Shown piece after piece: positions 21,247-27,677 of a DNA stretch of 27,677 bases (its first letter is position 1; every line of letters begins with the position of its first letter). The stretch covers positions 1 through 27,677 of the forward strand of contig CABVAY010000030.1 of the NCBI GenBank assembly GCA_902496455.1, written 5' to 3'. The translations under genes and the position numbers were made by a program. This DNA is from an uncultured Collinsella sp. (GTDB lineage Bacteria > Actinomycetota > Coriobacteriia > Coriobacteriales > Coriobacteriaceae). The notes under the pieces are model-generated. The model saw only the letters and a list, made by a program, of their open reading frames with translations. It was not told where the DNA came from and searched no databases.

Positions 21247-23196
21247 ATGGAGTCCTCCGCCTACCCGATGCTCTTTAGCCCGATCAAGGTCGGTACGACC
21301 GAGGTCAAGAACCGCGTCTTTATGCCGCCGGTATCCACCAACTTGGCCGATCATGGCTATGTGACCGACGACTTGGTCGATCATTACCGTGCCCGTGCCA
21401 AGGGCGGCGTGGGCCTCATCATTACCGAGGTCGTGACGGTCGAGCCCACCTATACCTATCTGCCGGGTGACATGTGCTGCTACGACGACACGTTTATCCC
21501 CGGTTGGGAAAAGCTTGCCGCGGCCGTCCACGAGTACGGCTGCAAGATCATGCCGCAGCTCTTCCACCCCGCCTACATGGCCTTTAACATCCCGGGCACG
21601 CCGCGCTTGATCGCTCCGTCCTTTGTGGGCCCGTCTTATGCCCGCGAGGCACCGCGCCCCATCACGGTCGATGAGATTCACGAGCTCACGCATCAGTTCG
21701 GTGACGCTGCCGTGCGCATGCAGAAGGCCGGTGTCGATGGCGTCGAGGTCCATGCGGCGCACGCCCACGGTATGCTCGGCGGCTTTTTGACCTCGCTCTA
21801 TAACAAGCGCACCGATGAGTACGGCGGCTCGCTCGATGCCCGCATGCGCTTCTTGCTCGAGGTCATCGCCGAGATTCGCGAGCGCTGCGGCAAGGACTTT
21901 ATCATCGACGTCCGTATCTCGGGCGACGAGTACACCGATGGCGGCCTGACCCTCAACGACATGATCTATGTCTCGCGTCGCCTGGAGAAGGCCGGCGTCG
22001 ACATGATTCATGTGTCGGGTGGCACCACCATCAAGCGCGGCTCCGCGATTCCCGCCGCCGGTACGCAGCAGGCCTCGCATGCCGCCTGCTCGCGCGAGAT
22101 TAAAAAGCACGTCAACATTCCCGTCGCCACCGTCGGCCGCATCAACGAGGCCTGGATTGCCGAGGAGCTGATCGAGGACGGTGCTGCCGACATCTGCATG
22201 ATGGGCCGCGCCAATCTGTGCGATGCCGAGTTCTGCAACAAGGCCGCTGCCGGCAACGCCGACGACATCCGCCCCTGCATTGGCTGCCTGCGCTGCCTGA
22301 ACGGCATTATGTTTGGCAAGCGCATCTCCTGCACCGTCAACCCCGATGTTGAGCGCGACGAGGCCGGCTACGAGCCTGCCGCCGAGGCCAAGAACGTACT
22401 GGTTGTGGGCGCCGGTCCTGCGGGCATGGAGGCAGCCTACATTGCCGCCAAGCGCGGCCACAACGTGGTGCTCGTGGACAAGCAGGACGAACCGGGCGGC
22501 GAGATGCGCATCGCGGCCGTTCCGCCGGCAAAGCAGGAACTCACCCGCGTGATCAAGTATCAGTACCGTCGTCTGGCCGAGGCGGGCGTGAAGTGCATAT
22601 TTGGCACCGAGCTTACTGCCGAGGACATTCAGCGTGACTACGCGGGCTACGAGGTTGTCCTGGCTTATGGCGCCGAGCCCATCGCTCCGGCTTTCATGCA
22701 GGGCTTTAAGCAGGTTATGACGGCTGACGACCTACTGGGTGGCAAGGCTTTCCCGGGCAAGAAGATCGTCATCGTGGGCGGCGGCACCGTCGGTTGCGAG
22801 ACGGCAGATTACCTGGCCCCGCTGGTCAACGACCTGTCGCCGGCCAATCGCGATGTCACCGTTATCGAGATGACCAAGACGCTCGCCGCCAACGAGGGCG
22901 GCGCCGGTCGCGCGGTGCTCATCACGCGCATGCTCTCAAAGGGCGTCCACGTGCTGACCGAGGCCAAGGTGACCGAGATTACCGAGGACGCCATCAGCTA
23001 CGAGAAGGATGGCGAGGTCCACACCATCGCCGATGCCGATACGCTGGTGCTTGCCATGGGCTATCGTCCCAATACCAAGTTGGCCGACGACCTTGCCGCT
23101 GCCGGTGTTGCCACCCACGTGTTGGGTGACGCCAACAAGTGCGGCAACATTCGCGACGCCATCGGCGACGGCTACAAGGTTGCCTGCGAACTCTAG
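21247..23196 (+). CDS. Old Yellow Enzyme/enoate-reductase-like Fe-S flavoprotein
   Basis: A 649-residue NADH-dependent flavoprotein of the 2,4-dienoyl-CoA reductase/enoate reductase/BaiCD family. These enzymes reduce activated C=C bonds. Residues 1-340 form the FMN TIM barrel with PQLFHP, HAAHAHGMLGGFL (169-181, including the H169/H172 substrate pair), NKRTDEYGGS and a phosphate-binding GR in MMGRANLC. Cysteines C344, C347, C350 and C362 would hold a 4Fe-4S cluster. A FAD motif (VLVVGAGPAGMEAAYIA, about 388-404) and a NADH motif (IVIVGGGTVGCETADYLA) follow. The Cys spacing (C-x2-C-x2-C) is one residue tighter than in E. coli DCR. The substrate cannot be read from sequence; unsaturated acids, bile acids or plant phenolics are all known for the family. 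The start at 21247 has GAAAGGA upstream. Confidence 0.9.
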   Translation: MESSAYPMLFSPIKVGTTEVKNRVFMPPVSTNLADHGYVTDDLVDHYRARAKGGVGLIITEVVTVEPTYTYLPGDMCCYDDTFIPGWEKLAAAVHEYGCKIMPQLFHPAYMAFNIPGTPRLIAPSFVGPSYAREAPRPITVDEIHELTHQFGDAAVRMQKAGVDGVEVHAAHAHGMLGGFLTSLYNKRTDEYGGSLDARMRFLLEVIAEIRERCGKDFIIDVRISGDEYTDGGLTLNDMIYVSRRLEKAGVDMIHVSGGTTIKRGSAIPAAGTQQASHAACSREIKKHVNIPVATVGRINEAWIAEELIEDGAADICMMGRANLCDAEFCNKAAAGNADDIRPCIGCLRCLNGIMFGKRISCTVNPDVERDEAGYEPAAEAKNVLVVGAGPAGMEAAYIAAKRGHNVVLVDKQDEPGGEMRIAAVPPAKQELTRVIKYQYRRLAEAGVKCIFGTELTAEDIQRDYAGYEVVLAYGAEPIAPAFMQGFKQVMTADDLLGGKAFPGKKIVIVGGGTVGCETADYLAPLVNDLSPANRDVTVIEMTKTLAANEGGAGRAVLITRMLSKGVHVLTEAKVTEITEDAISYEKDGEVHTIADADTLVLAMGYRPNTKLADDLAAAGVATHVLGDANKCGNIRDAIGDGYKVACEL

Positions 23197-23222
23197 TCAA
23201 CCCCTTTGCACCAATCGATTGC

Positions 23223-23261
23223 AAAAAGCGGCGGCTGCCCTGTGTGTTGGGCAGCCGCCGC
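23223..23261 (-). terminator. Terminator for the reverse-strand ATPase unit
   Basis: A perfect 13-bp stem (23228-23240 with 23249-23261) with an 8-nt loop. Read on the reverse strand it is followed by TTTTT (23227-23223). It may also weakly stop the flavoprotein transcript on the forward strand. Confidence 0.88.
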
Positions 23262-23398
23262 CTGCGTTCGACGGGAAGGCGCAGATAGTCCGATTAGGGC
23301 CCAGGAGCTCCTTGACCTTGGCGATGATGGCCTCGTCGGTGGCGTTGGCAAAGAAGTGCTCCTGGAGCGGTTTTCGTCTTGCAGGGCAGTTGTCGTTT
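23262..23398 (-). pseudogene. Possible 3' remnant of a lost gene
   Basis: Between the ATPase stop and its terminator, the reverse strand reads as a short protein-like segment (EHFFANATDEAIIAKVKELL) with codon use typical of the neighbours (GCC AAG GTC AAG GAG CTC). It has no start codon and no stop before the terminator hairpin. It could be the tail of a gene displaced when the ATPase gene arrived, or chance. I do not recognise the family. Confidence 0.2.
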
Positions 23399-24490
23399 CT
23401 ACAGTTCAGCTTCCAGTTCGGCTTTGTGCTCGTAGAGGTAGTCGCGCATGTAGGGGATGGCAAATGAGACCTTGCCGTACGAGGGAGCCTCGATAATCGA
23501 TTCTCTTAACAGGCGGCTGCGGACGGAACTCACCTGTTGAGGCGTTTTGTTTAGGGCATCGGCAACCATGCTGGTCGAGCTCGTCTGCCCCAAAGATGCC
23601 ATGCTCAGCAGATAAGCGATGCACGTGGGCGGAATGCGCTGCAGCGCGGGCTCAATCACCATGGCGCAGAAGCGTTCGCGTGCCGTTGCAATGCCGCGCT
23701 CGGCTTCTTCTTCTCCAATAATCGCTGTATGTGCGCGCCTTGCCAACTGCCATGCGTAGTATCCAACGAGTTGGATCATGAAAGGATAGCCTTGCGTTGC
23801 CTCGGCAAGTTGGCCGGCAATACCTGGCTGCAACTCCATGCCAGACGCTTCAATGGTTTCCTCGAGGGAGTACGACACTTCGGTTACTGCCACAGCCTTC
23901 AGATCAAAGGGGAGGGCACGGCGCAAAAACGTAAGTGTCTTTCCGTTGATGATGCTTTCAATCATCGAAGGCAGCCCAGCAAAAACAAAGGCGATATCAA
24001 GGTCTTCGCCGATAACCTGCTGAATCGCAATGGAGAGCGTTCGGACCTCATCGAGCTCTGCGTCTTGAACCTCGTCGAGAGTGATGAGCAGGCCATTTCC
24101 ATTCTTGGTTATTGTCTGTCTCATGGCGTCGCGTAGCGATGGGCCGATTCGCTCAATATCTATGCTGCCGATGGATATGCCAGCTACGGTGGGCTCAAAT
24201 CTGGCGTGTTTGGCCTGGAATTTGGGCTGCAGCTGTTCGAGAATGCGCTGGCAAAGTCCCTCGGTTGCGACCTCTTTTATGACCGTCCAGCCACGGCTTT
24301 GCGCCAAACGTGAGCACTCGTCAAGGAGGACCGTCTTGCCCGTTCCACGGACGCCGGCTATGCGCATTAGGCGCCCAGGGGCACCAGGCCCGTTGATGAG
24401 GCCTTCACTGAATTCTTCAAGTACATCTTCGCGGCCGATAATCGTGGGAGGTGTTTTACCTGCTGTGGGCTTAAAAGGGTTTGTTTGCAT
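23399..24490 (-). CDS. AAA+ ATPase with C-terminal winged-helix-like region
   Basis: A 363-residue P-loop ATPase of the type related to Orc1/Cdc6-like and STAND proteins. Walker A is GVRGTGKT (46-53), before it IIGREDVLEEF (17-27). Walker B is LLITLDEVQDA (134-144). A helical lid with QGYPFMIQLVGYYAW is followed by a C-terminal part (about 290-350: AYLLSMASLGQTSSTSMVADALNKT and on) that looks like a winged helix for DNA binding. The function is unknown. I chose the ATG at 24490, with AAAGGTGG upstream, over the GTG at 24499. The gene uses less biased codons than its neighbours and has an array of 10-bp repeats immediately upstream, which suggests acquisition and self-regulation through those repeats. 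Confidence 0.8.
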   Translation of the reverse strand: MQTNPFKPTAGKTPPTIIGREDVLEEFSEGLINGPGAPGRLMRIAGVRGTGKTVLLDECSRLAQSRGWTVIKEVATEGLCQRILEQLQPKFQAKHARFEPTVAGISIGSIDIERIGPSLRDAMRQTITKNGNGLLITLDEVQDAELDEVRTLSIAIQQVIGEDLDIAFVFAGLPSMIESIINGKTLTFLRRALPFDLKAVAVTEVSYSLEETIEASGMELQPGIAGQLAEATQGYPFMIQLVGYYAWQLARRAHTAIIGEEEAERGIATARERFCAMVIEPALQRIPPTCIAYLLSMASLGQTSSTSMVADALNKTPQQVSSVRSRLLRESIIEAPSYGKVSFAIPYMRDYLYEHKAELEAEL

Positions 24491-24510
24491 GTGAGCCACC
24501 TTTGCTCAAG

Positions 24511-24579
24511 ATATAGCAAGATATAGCAAAGTATAGCAAAGTATAGCAAAATATAGTGAGATATAGCAACGTATAGCGC
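24511..24579. repeat. Seven 10-bp direct repeats (iteron-like)
   Basis: The unit RTATAGCAAR starts at 24511, 24521, 24531, 24541, 24551, 24561 and 24571, exactly every 10 bp. Copies five and seven are slightly degenerate (ATATAGTGAG, GTATAGCGCT). On the reverse strand each unit contains TTGCTATA, similar to a -10 box, so the array probably overlaps the ATPase promoter. The spacing equals about one helical turn, so all copies would face the same side of the DNA. Confidence 0.92.
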
Positions 24580-24603
24580 TGTTTGCGGGTTCTTGCGGTG
24601 GTG

Positions 24604-25284
24604 CTATTTCCCGAATGCCGCGCGCACAAAGCGCTGGGCGAACAGCTTATTAGCGATGTTGATGACATGGCCCAAGAACAGCGCCGAGATGGCGGTGGTC
24701 ACGCCAAAGCCGCCCAGGTTGTGCATGAGCGCGAGCGACAGAACGAGAGACACGGCGACATGCGAGCAGTCGAACACGACTTTTACGTCGCCAAAGCGGC
24801 GTTTAATCTTTTCGGCAATGACCTGCACCAGGCCGTCGGGCGCGTTGGGGACAACGCCCATGTTGACGACGAGACTTACGCCAAATGCAGTGACAGCGAG
24901 GGAGAGCAGCATGGTCTCAACCTGTATGGGGAGTGCTGCGGGATGCAGCGGGTTGACCGCCATGAAGAAGTCGGTGAAGCCGCCGATGAGCGTTGAGAAG
25001 CACAGCTCGAGCAGGATGCGCGGCTGGAACTCGCGTCGCAAGATAGTGAATTGTGCCACGATGTAGGCGACATAGGTAGCAGTGATCCAAAAGCCGAGCG
25101 TCTTGCCCGTGAGCATGGATAGGGTTGTGGCAAAGCACGTGAGCGCGGCGACGCCCAGGCCAGATGCCGTCTGGAGACTCATGCCGAGTGCCAGTACTGC
25201 AACGCCCGCCAGATACATCAGCATCCTGATGACGGTATGGAACCAATCGATCTTCTCGCCATACATGATGATGAGCGGTCGCAT
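24604..25284 (-). CDS. YczE/YitT-type membrane protein
   Basis: A 226-residue integral membrane protein with about five or six hydrophobic segments (for example LMYLAGVAVLALGMSL and TLGFWITATYVAYIVAQF). The pattern, with LQTASGLGVAALTCF near the first segment and a late VPNAPDGLVQVIAEK loop, fits the YczE/YyaS/YitT family. Members are of unknown function; a transport role is often assumed. The start at 25284 has AAAGGACGGG upstream. The gene has a 260-nt leader with several hairpins and a terminator, a clear promoter, and a LacI-type operator at the start point, so it is tightly regulated. It diverges from the HIT-gntP unit. Confidence 0.75.
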   Translation of the reverse strand: MRPLIIMYGEKIDWFHTVIRMLMYLAGVAVLALGMSLQTASGLGVAALTCFATTLSMLTGKTLGFWITATYVAYIVAQFTILRREFQPRILLELCFSTLIGGFTDFFMAVNPLHPAALPIQVETMLLSLAVTAFGVSLVVNMGVVPNAPDGLVQVIAEKIKRRFGDVKVVFDCSHVAVSLVLSLALMHNLGGFGVTTAISALFLGHVINIANKLFAQRFVRAAFGK

Positions 25285-25311
25285 GTTGCTACCCGTCCTT
25301 TCGGTTGTGTG

Positions 25312-25390
25312 AAAAAACTGACCCGGACCGGCAAAAGAGGGTTATCGGAGGCACTGCTGTTAAAGCAGAAAAGCCGGCCCCACGGTCAGT
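25312..25390 (-). terminator. Leader terminator of the YczE-like gene
   Basis: On the reverse strand ACTGACC (25390-25384) pairs with GGTCAGT (25323-25317), followed by TTTTTT. Inside are a GCCGGC/GCCGGT helix (25378-25373 with 25332-25327) and a CTGCT/AGCAG hairpin (25368-25354). It lies 28 nt before the start codon, which fits attenuation. Confidence 0.7.
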
Positions 25391-25524
25391 TGTCTAGGAA
25401 GTGTCTCGCTGTGCCGGAATGGGACTGAAGAGCCAGCGAGACGGGAGGAAAGCAAATGACATTGCGTGGGCAATAGGATGCCAAGATGGTAGGGTGCGTC
25501 TTAGCATCCTGTTGCTCACGCTCG

Positions 25525-25540
25525 ACGAAATCGGTTTCGT
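25525..25540. promoter_or_regulatory. LacI-type operator O1 of the divergent region
   Basis: ACGAAATCGGTTTCGT is a LacI-type palindrome with the central CG. It lies just after the expected start point of the YczE-like transcript. The same 16 bp occur in reverse orientation at 25650-25665. Confidence 0.85.
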
Positions 25541-25549
25541 TTGAGCCTT

Positions 25550-25577
25550 AGTATACCCACGGGATTCTATTTGCAAA
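25550..25577 (-). promoter_or_regulatory. Likely promoter of the YczE-like gene
   Basis: On the reverse strand TTTGCA (25577-25572) and TATACT (25555-25550) are 16 bp apart. Operator O1 follows directly, as expected for a repressed promoter. Confidence 0.65.
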
Positions 25578-25594
25578 GAGAAAAACAATAAAAA

Positions 25595-25606
25595 GTGAAC
25601 GTTCAC
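25595..25606. promoter_or_regulatory. Third uxa-type operator, upstream of HIT-gntP
   Basis: GTGAACGTTCAC matches the core of the two operators at the uxaC promoter, including the following CCT. It lies about 35-48 bp upstream of the expected start of the HIT-gntP transcript and links this unit to the LacI protein encoded at 12120-13199. Confidence 0.8.
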
Positions 25607-25630
25607 CTAATCGTAACAACTCGTTGGCTG

Positions 25631-25674
25631 TATCATGGCGGTAGTCGATACGAAACCGATTTCGTATCGACTAC
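25631..25674 (+). promoter_or_regulatory. HIT-gntP promoter and long operator O2
   Basis: A -10 box, TATCAT (25631-25636), is followed by a 34-bp palindrome: 15-bp arms 25641-25655 and 25660-25674 around CCGA. Its core, ACGAAACCGATTTCGT (25650-25665), is the reverse complement of O1. No good -35 box was found. O1 and O2 are 125 bp apart centre to centre, suitable for looping. Confidence 0.8.
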
Positions 25675-25771
25675 GCATGCGTTGTATCTGTCCATTATCT
25701 GGTGGTGTAAACGAGGGGTTACACCTGCCGCAAAAGCGGCATTCATCATTGTCCAGATTGAAAGGATCACC

Positions 25772-26206
25772 ATGGAACAGCATACCGATTGCTCGTACTG
25801 CATGTGCGGGACCGACAACACGCTCGTCGATGCCTTTGGCATCCCCATGCTTGACCTGCCTGCCAGCAAGCTCATCTTGTTTAAGGAGCAGAGTCATAAG
25901 GGCCGCGTAATCGTGGCCTCCAAGCAGCACGTCGATGACATCTCCTGCATGTCCGAGGAAGACGCCGCCGCCTTTATGGCCGATGTCCGCCACGTCGCGG
26001 CAGCGCTGCACAAGGCGTTCAATCCCGACAAGATTAACTTTGGTGCCTACGGCGACACCATGCATCACCTGCACGTGCATATCGTCCCCAAGTACAAGGA
26101 CGACCCGTTTGAGTTTGGCGACGTGTTTGCCATGAACCCCGGTCGCGTCACGCTCGAGTCGGCTCAGTACGACGAGATCGCCCAGGCAATTGTCGCCAAC
26201 CTGTAA
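25772..26206 (+). CDS. HIT-family nucleotide hydrolase/transferase
   Basis: A 144-residue histidine-triad protein. The active-site motif is HLHVHIVPK (about 99-107), preceded by INFGAYGDTMHH. The N-terminus has CSYCMCG (7-13), which resembles the zinc-binding cysteines of some HIT proteins. Members hydrolyse nucleoside phosphoramidates, dinucleotides or similar compounds; the substrate cannot be told here. The ATG at 25772 follows GAAAGGATCACC. The frame is open further upstream, but that part overlaps the operator. It lies 66 bp before gntP and is probably co-transcribed with it, an unusual partner for a sugar-acid permease. Confidence 0.88.
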   Translation: MEQHTDCSYCMCGTDNTLVDAFGIPMLDLPASKLILFKEQSHKGRVIVASKQHVDDISCMSEEDAAAFMADVRHVAAALHKAFNPDKINFGAYGDTMHHLHVHIVPKYKDDPFEFGDVFAMNPGRVTLESAQYDEIAQAIVANL

Positions 26207-26272
26207 GCGAGTAAAAGCGGCTATTTCGAATAGAAGCACTTGGCTTCATTGCCAGTTAAAAGGAGCTTATCT

Positions 26273-27607
26273 ATGAATGCGGGAGTTGTTTCACTCCTTT
26301 GGGTGCTGGTGGGCGTAGTCCTGCTGGTCGCCATGATCGTTAAGTTTAAAATCAACAGCATCATTGCGCTTATTCTTTCCGCCATTTTTATCGCCCTTGC
26401 CGACGGCATCTCTGTGGGCGACCTTGTCACCACCATGGAAGATGGACTGGGCGGAACGCTTAAGTCGCTTGCGCTGATCATTATCTTTGGCGCAGCCATC
26501 GGAAAACTGATGACCGATTCGGGTGCCTCGCAGCAGATTGCCGACACTATCGTTGACAAGCTCGGTATTAAGCTGCTGCCTGTTGCGCTTCTGATCATCG
26601 GCGTTATCTTTGGTATGAGCATGTTCTACGAGGTGGCGTTCCTTATCGTTACGCCGCTCGTTATCAGCATCGCCAAAGAGGCCGACATCCCCTATATGCG
26701 CCTGATTATCCCGGCTGTTTCTGGTACCACGATGGGCCATTCTCTTTTTCCGCCGCAGCCTGGTCCTATGGCGCTGGTGAGTGCCTTTGGTGCCGAGGTT
26801 CCGCCGGTCTACATCTTTGGTCTGATCGTCACGATTCCGACACTTATCTGCTCTGGTCTTTTGCTGTGCCATTTCATCCCCGGTCTCGATGACATGCCGC
26901 TTGGCAATGTTATGAAGCCGGCGGAGCGCAGGCCCGCGGACGAGCTTCCGCCGTTCTGGCTTTCCATTCTGGTGCCGCTGTTCCCGGCAATCATCATGAT
27001 TGGGGCTTCGATTATCAAGAACACGGTGGGCGAGGGTTGCTTTGCATACGATCTTGCCAGCTGCATCGGTAGCGCAGATATCACTATGCTCATCACGATG
27101 ATTCTTGCCATGGTTGCGTATGGTTATACGCGCGGCATGGATGGCGGAGAGATCTCTAGCTCTATGTCCGATGCTATCAAGGGCGTCGCGAACGTGCTGC
27201 TCGTTATCGGTGCCGGCGGCATCATGAAGCAGGTCATCATTACTTCTGGCGTTGGCGCGACGCTTGCCGACATGGTGAGCCTCATGCCGGTGTCGCCGCT
27301 GATTTTGGCTTGGGTGATCACGGTGGTCCTGCGCCTGCTCACCGGCCAGGGTACCGTCTCGGCCATCACCGCCGCCGGCGTCGTGGCACCTATGGTTACG
27401 CAGTTTGGCATCAACCCGGTGCTTGCAGTACTGGTCTGCGCCTGCGCGTCCAATACCATCACGCCTATGTATGACGGCGGCTACCTGCTGTTCCAGCAGT
27501 CGTTTGGCCTGTCGATGAAGGATACCTATAAGACATGGGGCCTGTTGGAGCTCGTCAACTCCGTTGTCGGCCTCATCATGGTTCTAATCCTGAGCCTGTT
27601 TATCTAG
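26273..27607 (+). CDS. GntP-family sugar-acid permease
   Basis: A 444-residue membrane transporter with about 12-14 segments of the gluconate:H+ symporter family (GntP, IdnT, DsdX relatives). Typical segments are DGLGGTLKSLALIIIFGAAIGKLMTDSG (seen as GLGGTLKSLALI and GKLMTDSG), FYEVAFLIVTPL and HSLFPPQPGP, near the family substrate site. The C-terminus has GQGTVSAITAAGVV and SNTITPMYDGGYLL. In E. coli GntP can carry fructuronate under hexuronate control. Here the shared uxa operator points the same way, but gluconate or another acid is possible. The start at 26273 follows AAAAGGAGC. A hairpin follows the gene at the window end. Confidence 0.92.
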   Translation: MNAGVVSLLWVLVGVVLLVAMIVKFKINSIIALILSAIFIALADGISVGDLVTTMEDGLGGTLKSLALIIIFGAAIGKLMTDSGASQQIADTIVDKLGIKLLPVALLIIGVIFGMSMFYEVAFLIVTPLVISIAKEADIPYMRLIIPAVSGTTMGHSLFPPQPGPMALVSAFGAEVPPVYIFGLIVTIPTLICSGLLLCHFIPGLDDMPLGNVMKPAERRPADELPPFWLSILVPLFPAIIMIGASIIKNTVGEGCFAYDLASCIGSADITMLITMILAMVAYGYTRGMDGGEISSSMSDAIKGVANVLLVIGAGGIMKQVIITSGVGATLADMVSLMPVSPLILAWVITVVLRLLTGQGTVSAITAAGVVAPMVTQFGINPVLAVLVCACASNTITPMYDGGYLLFQQSFGLSMKDTYKTWGLLELVNSVVGLIMVLILSLFI

Positions 27608-27645
27608 GCGAGAAACGCATAAGACAAGCGTGTCTCACCGCAAGC

Positions 27646-27677
27646 CCGCGGACAGTTGCCTATCAAACTGTCCGCGG
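27646..27677 (+). terminator. Hairpin after gntP at window end
   Basis: CCGCGGACAGTT (27646-27657) pairs perfectly with AACTGTCCGCGG (27666-27677) over an 8-nt loop. The window stops here, so a T run cannot be checked. Confidence 0.75.

Larger units (their letters stand above)
25285..25543 (-). ncRNA. Structured 5' leader of the YczE-like gene
   Basis: The transcript leader, read on the reverse strand, can form three helical blocks. The first pairs 25521-25504 with 25481-25464 (18 bp, two G-U or mismatch positions). The second pairs 25442-25434 with 25411-25403 (9 bp, perfect). The third is a multi-helix terminator at 25390-25312. This is the layout of a riboswitch or attenuator. I do not recognise a known class, and no T-box, TPP or cobalamin signature is visible. 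Confidence 0.55.

Noticed and set aside
24511..24579. CRISPR array
   Set aside because: Units are 10 bp in direct contact with no spacers and no cas genes nearby.
25595..25771. Extended HIT protein starting in the operator region
   Set aside because: The upstream part reads through the operator palindromes. The ATG at 25772 has a good ribosome binding site and gives the normal HIT length.

Overview
The window reads as chromosomal DNA of a GC-rich Gram-positive gut actinobacterium, most likely a Collinsella or close relative in the Coriobacteriia. This is inferred from strong codon bias towards GCC, CTC and GAG, AAAGGAG-type ribosome binding sites, an anaerobic gene set (FeoAB ferrous iron uptake, flavin/Fe-S reductases, hexuronate catabolism) and general resemblance to that group. 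No sequence search was possible, so the genus is an inference. No rRNA, tRNA, CRISPR array or intact transposase was seen.

Layout. (1) 1-5120: a nickel-pincer hydroxyacid racemase locus. larA and a lactate/glycerol-type channel gene (larD-like) run forward; larB, a short larC and a TetR regulator run backward, led by a probable operator. A covarying hairpin repeat lies at both ends of larA-larD. (2) 5124-8505: housekeeping genes serB and aspS, a MITE-like element (7886-8115), and an HPr-like protein with Asp at position 46. (3) 8549-12024: ferrous iron uptake, feoA-feoA-feoB plus a small Cys-rich FeoB-associated protein, with palindromes typical of metal regulation. (4) 12120-19657: a LacI regulator and a galacturonate/glucuronate operon, uxaC - GPH symporter - uxaB - uxaA. 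Two copies of a GGTGAACGTTCACC operator bracket its promoter. (5) 19830-23196: two electron-transfer flavoproteins, a GltD/NfnL-like protein and an Old Yellow Enzyme/enoate-reductase-like protein. (6) 23228-24579, reverse: an AAA+ ATPase with a C-terminal winged-helix-like region, next to seven exact-period 10-bp direct repeats. (7) 24604-27677: a divergent pair. A YczE-like membrane protein runs backward behind a long structured leader; a HIT protein and a GntP-family permease run forward. The shared intergenic region carries two copies of a second LacI-type operator and one copy of the uxa operator.

How the parts work together. Hexuronates enter through the GPH symporter, and perhaps GntP, and are turned into 2-keto-3-deoxygluconate by UxaC, UxaB and UxaA. 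The kinase and aldolase that follow are outside the window. The shared operator suggests the LacI protein also controls the HIT-gntP unit. LarB and LarC belong to maturation of the LarA cofactor, but larE and the C-terminal LarC2 domain are not present here, which is the most notable gap in the lar locus.
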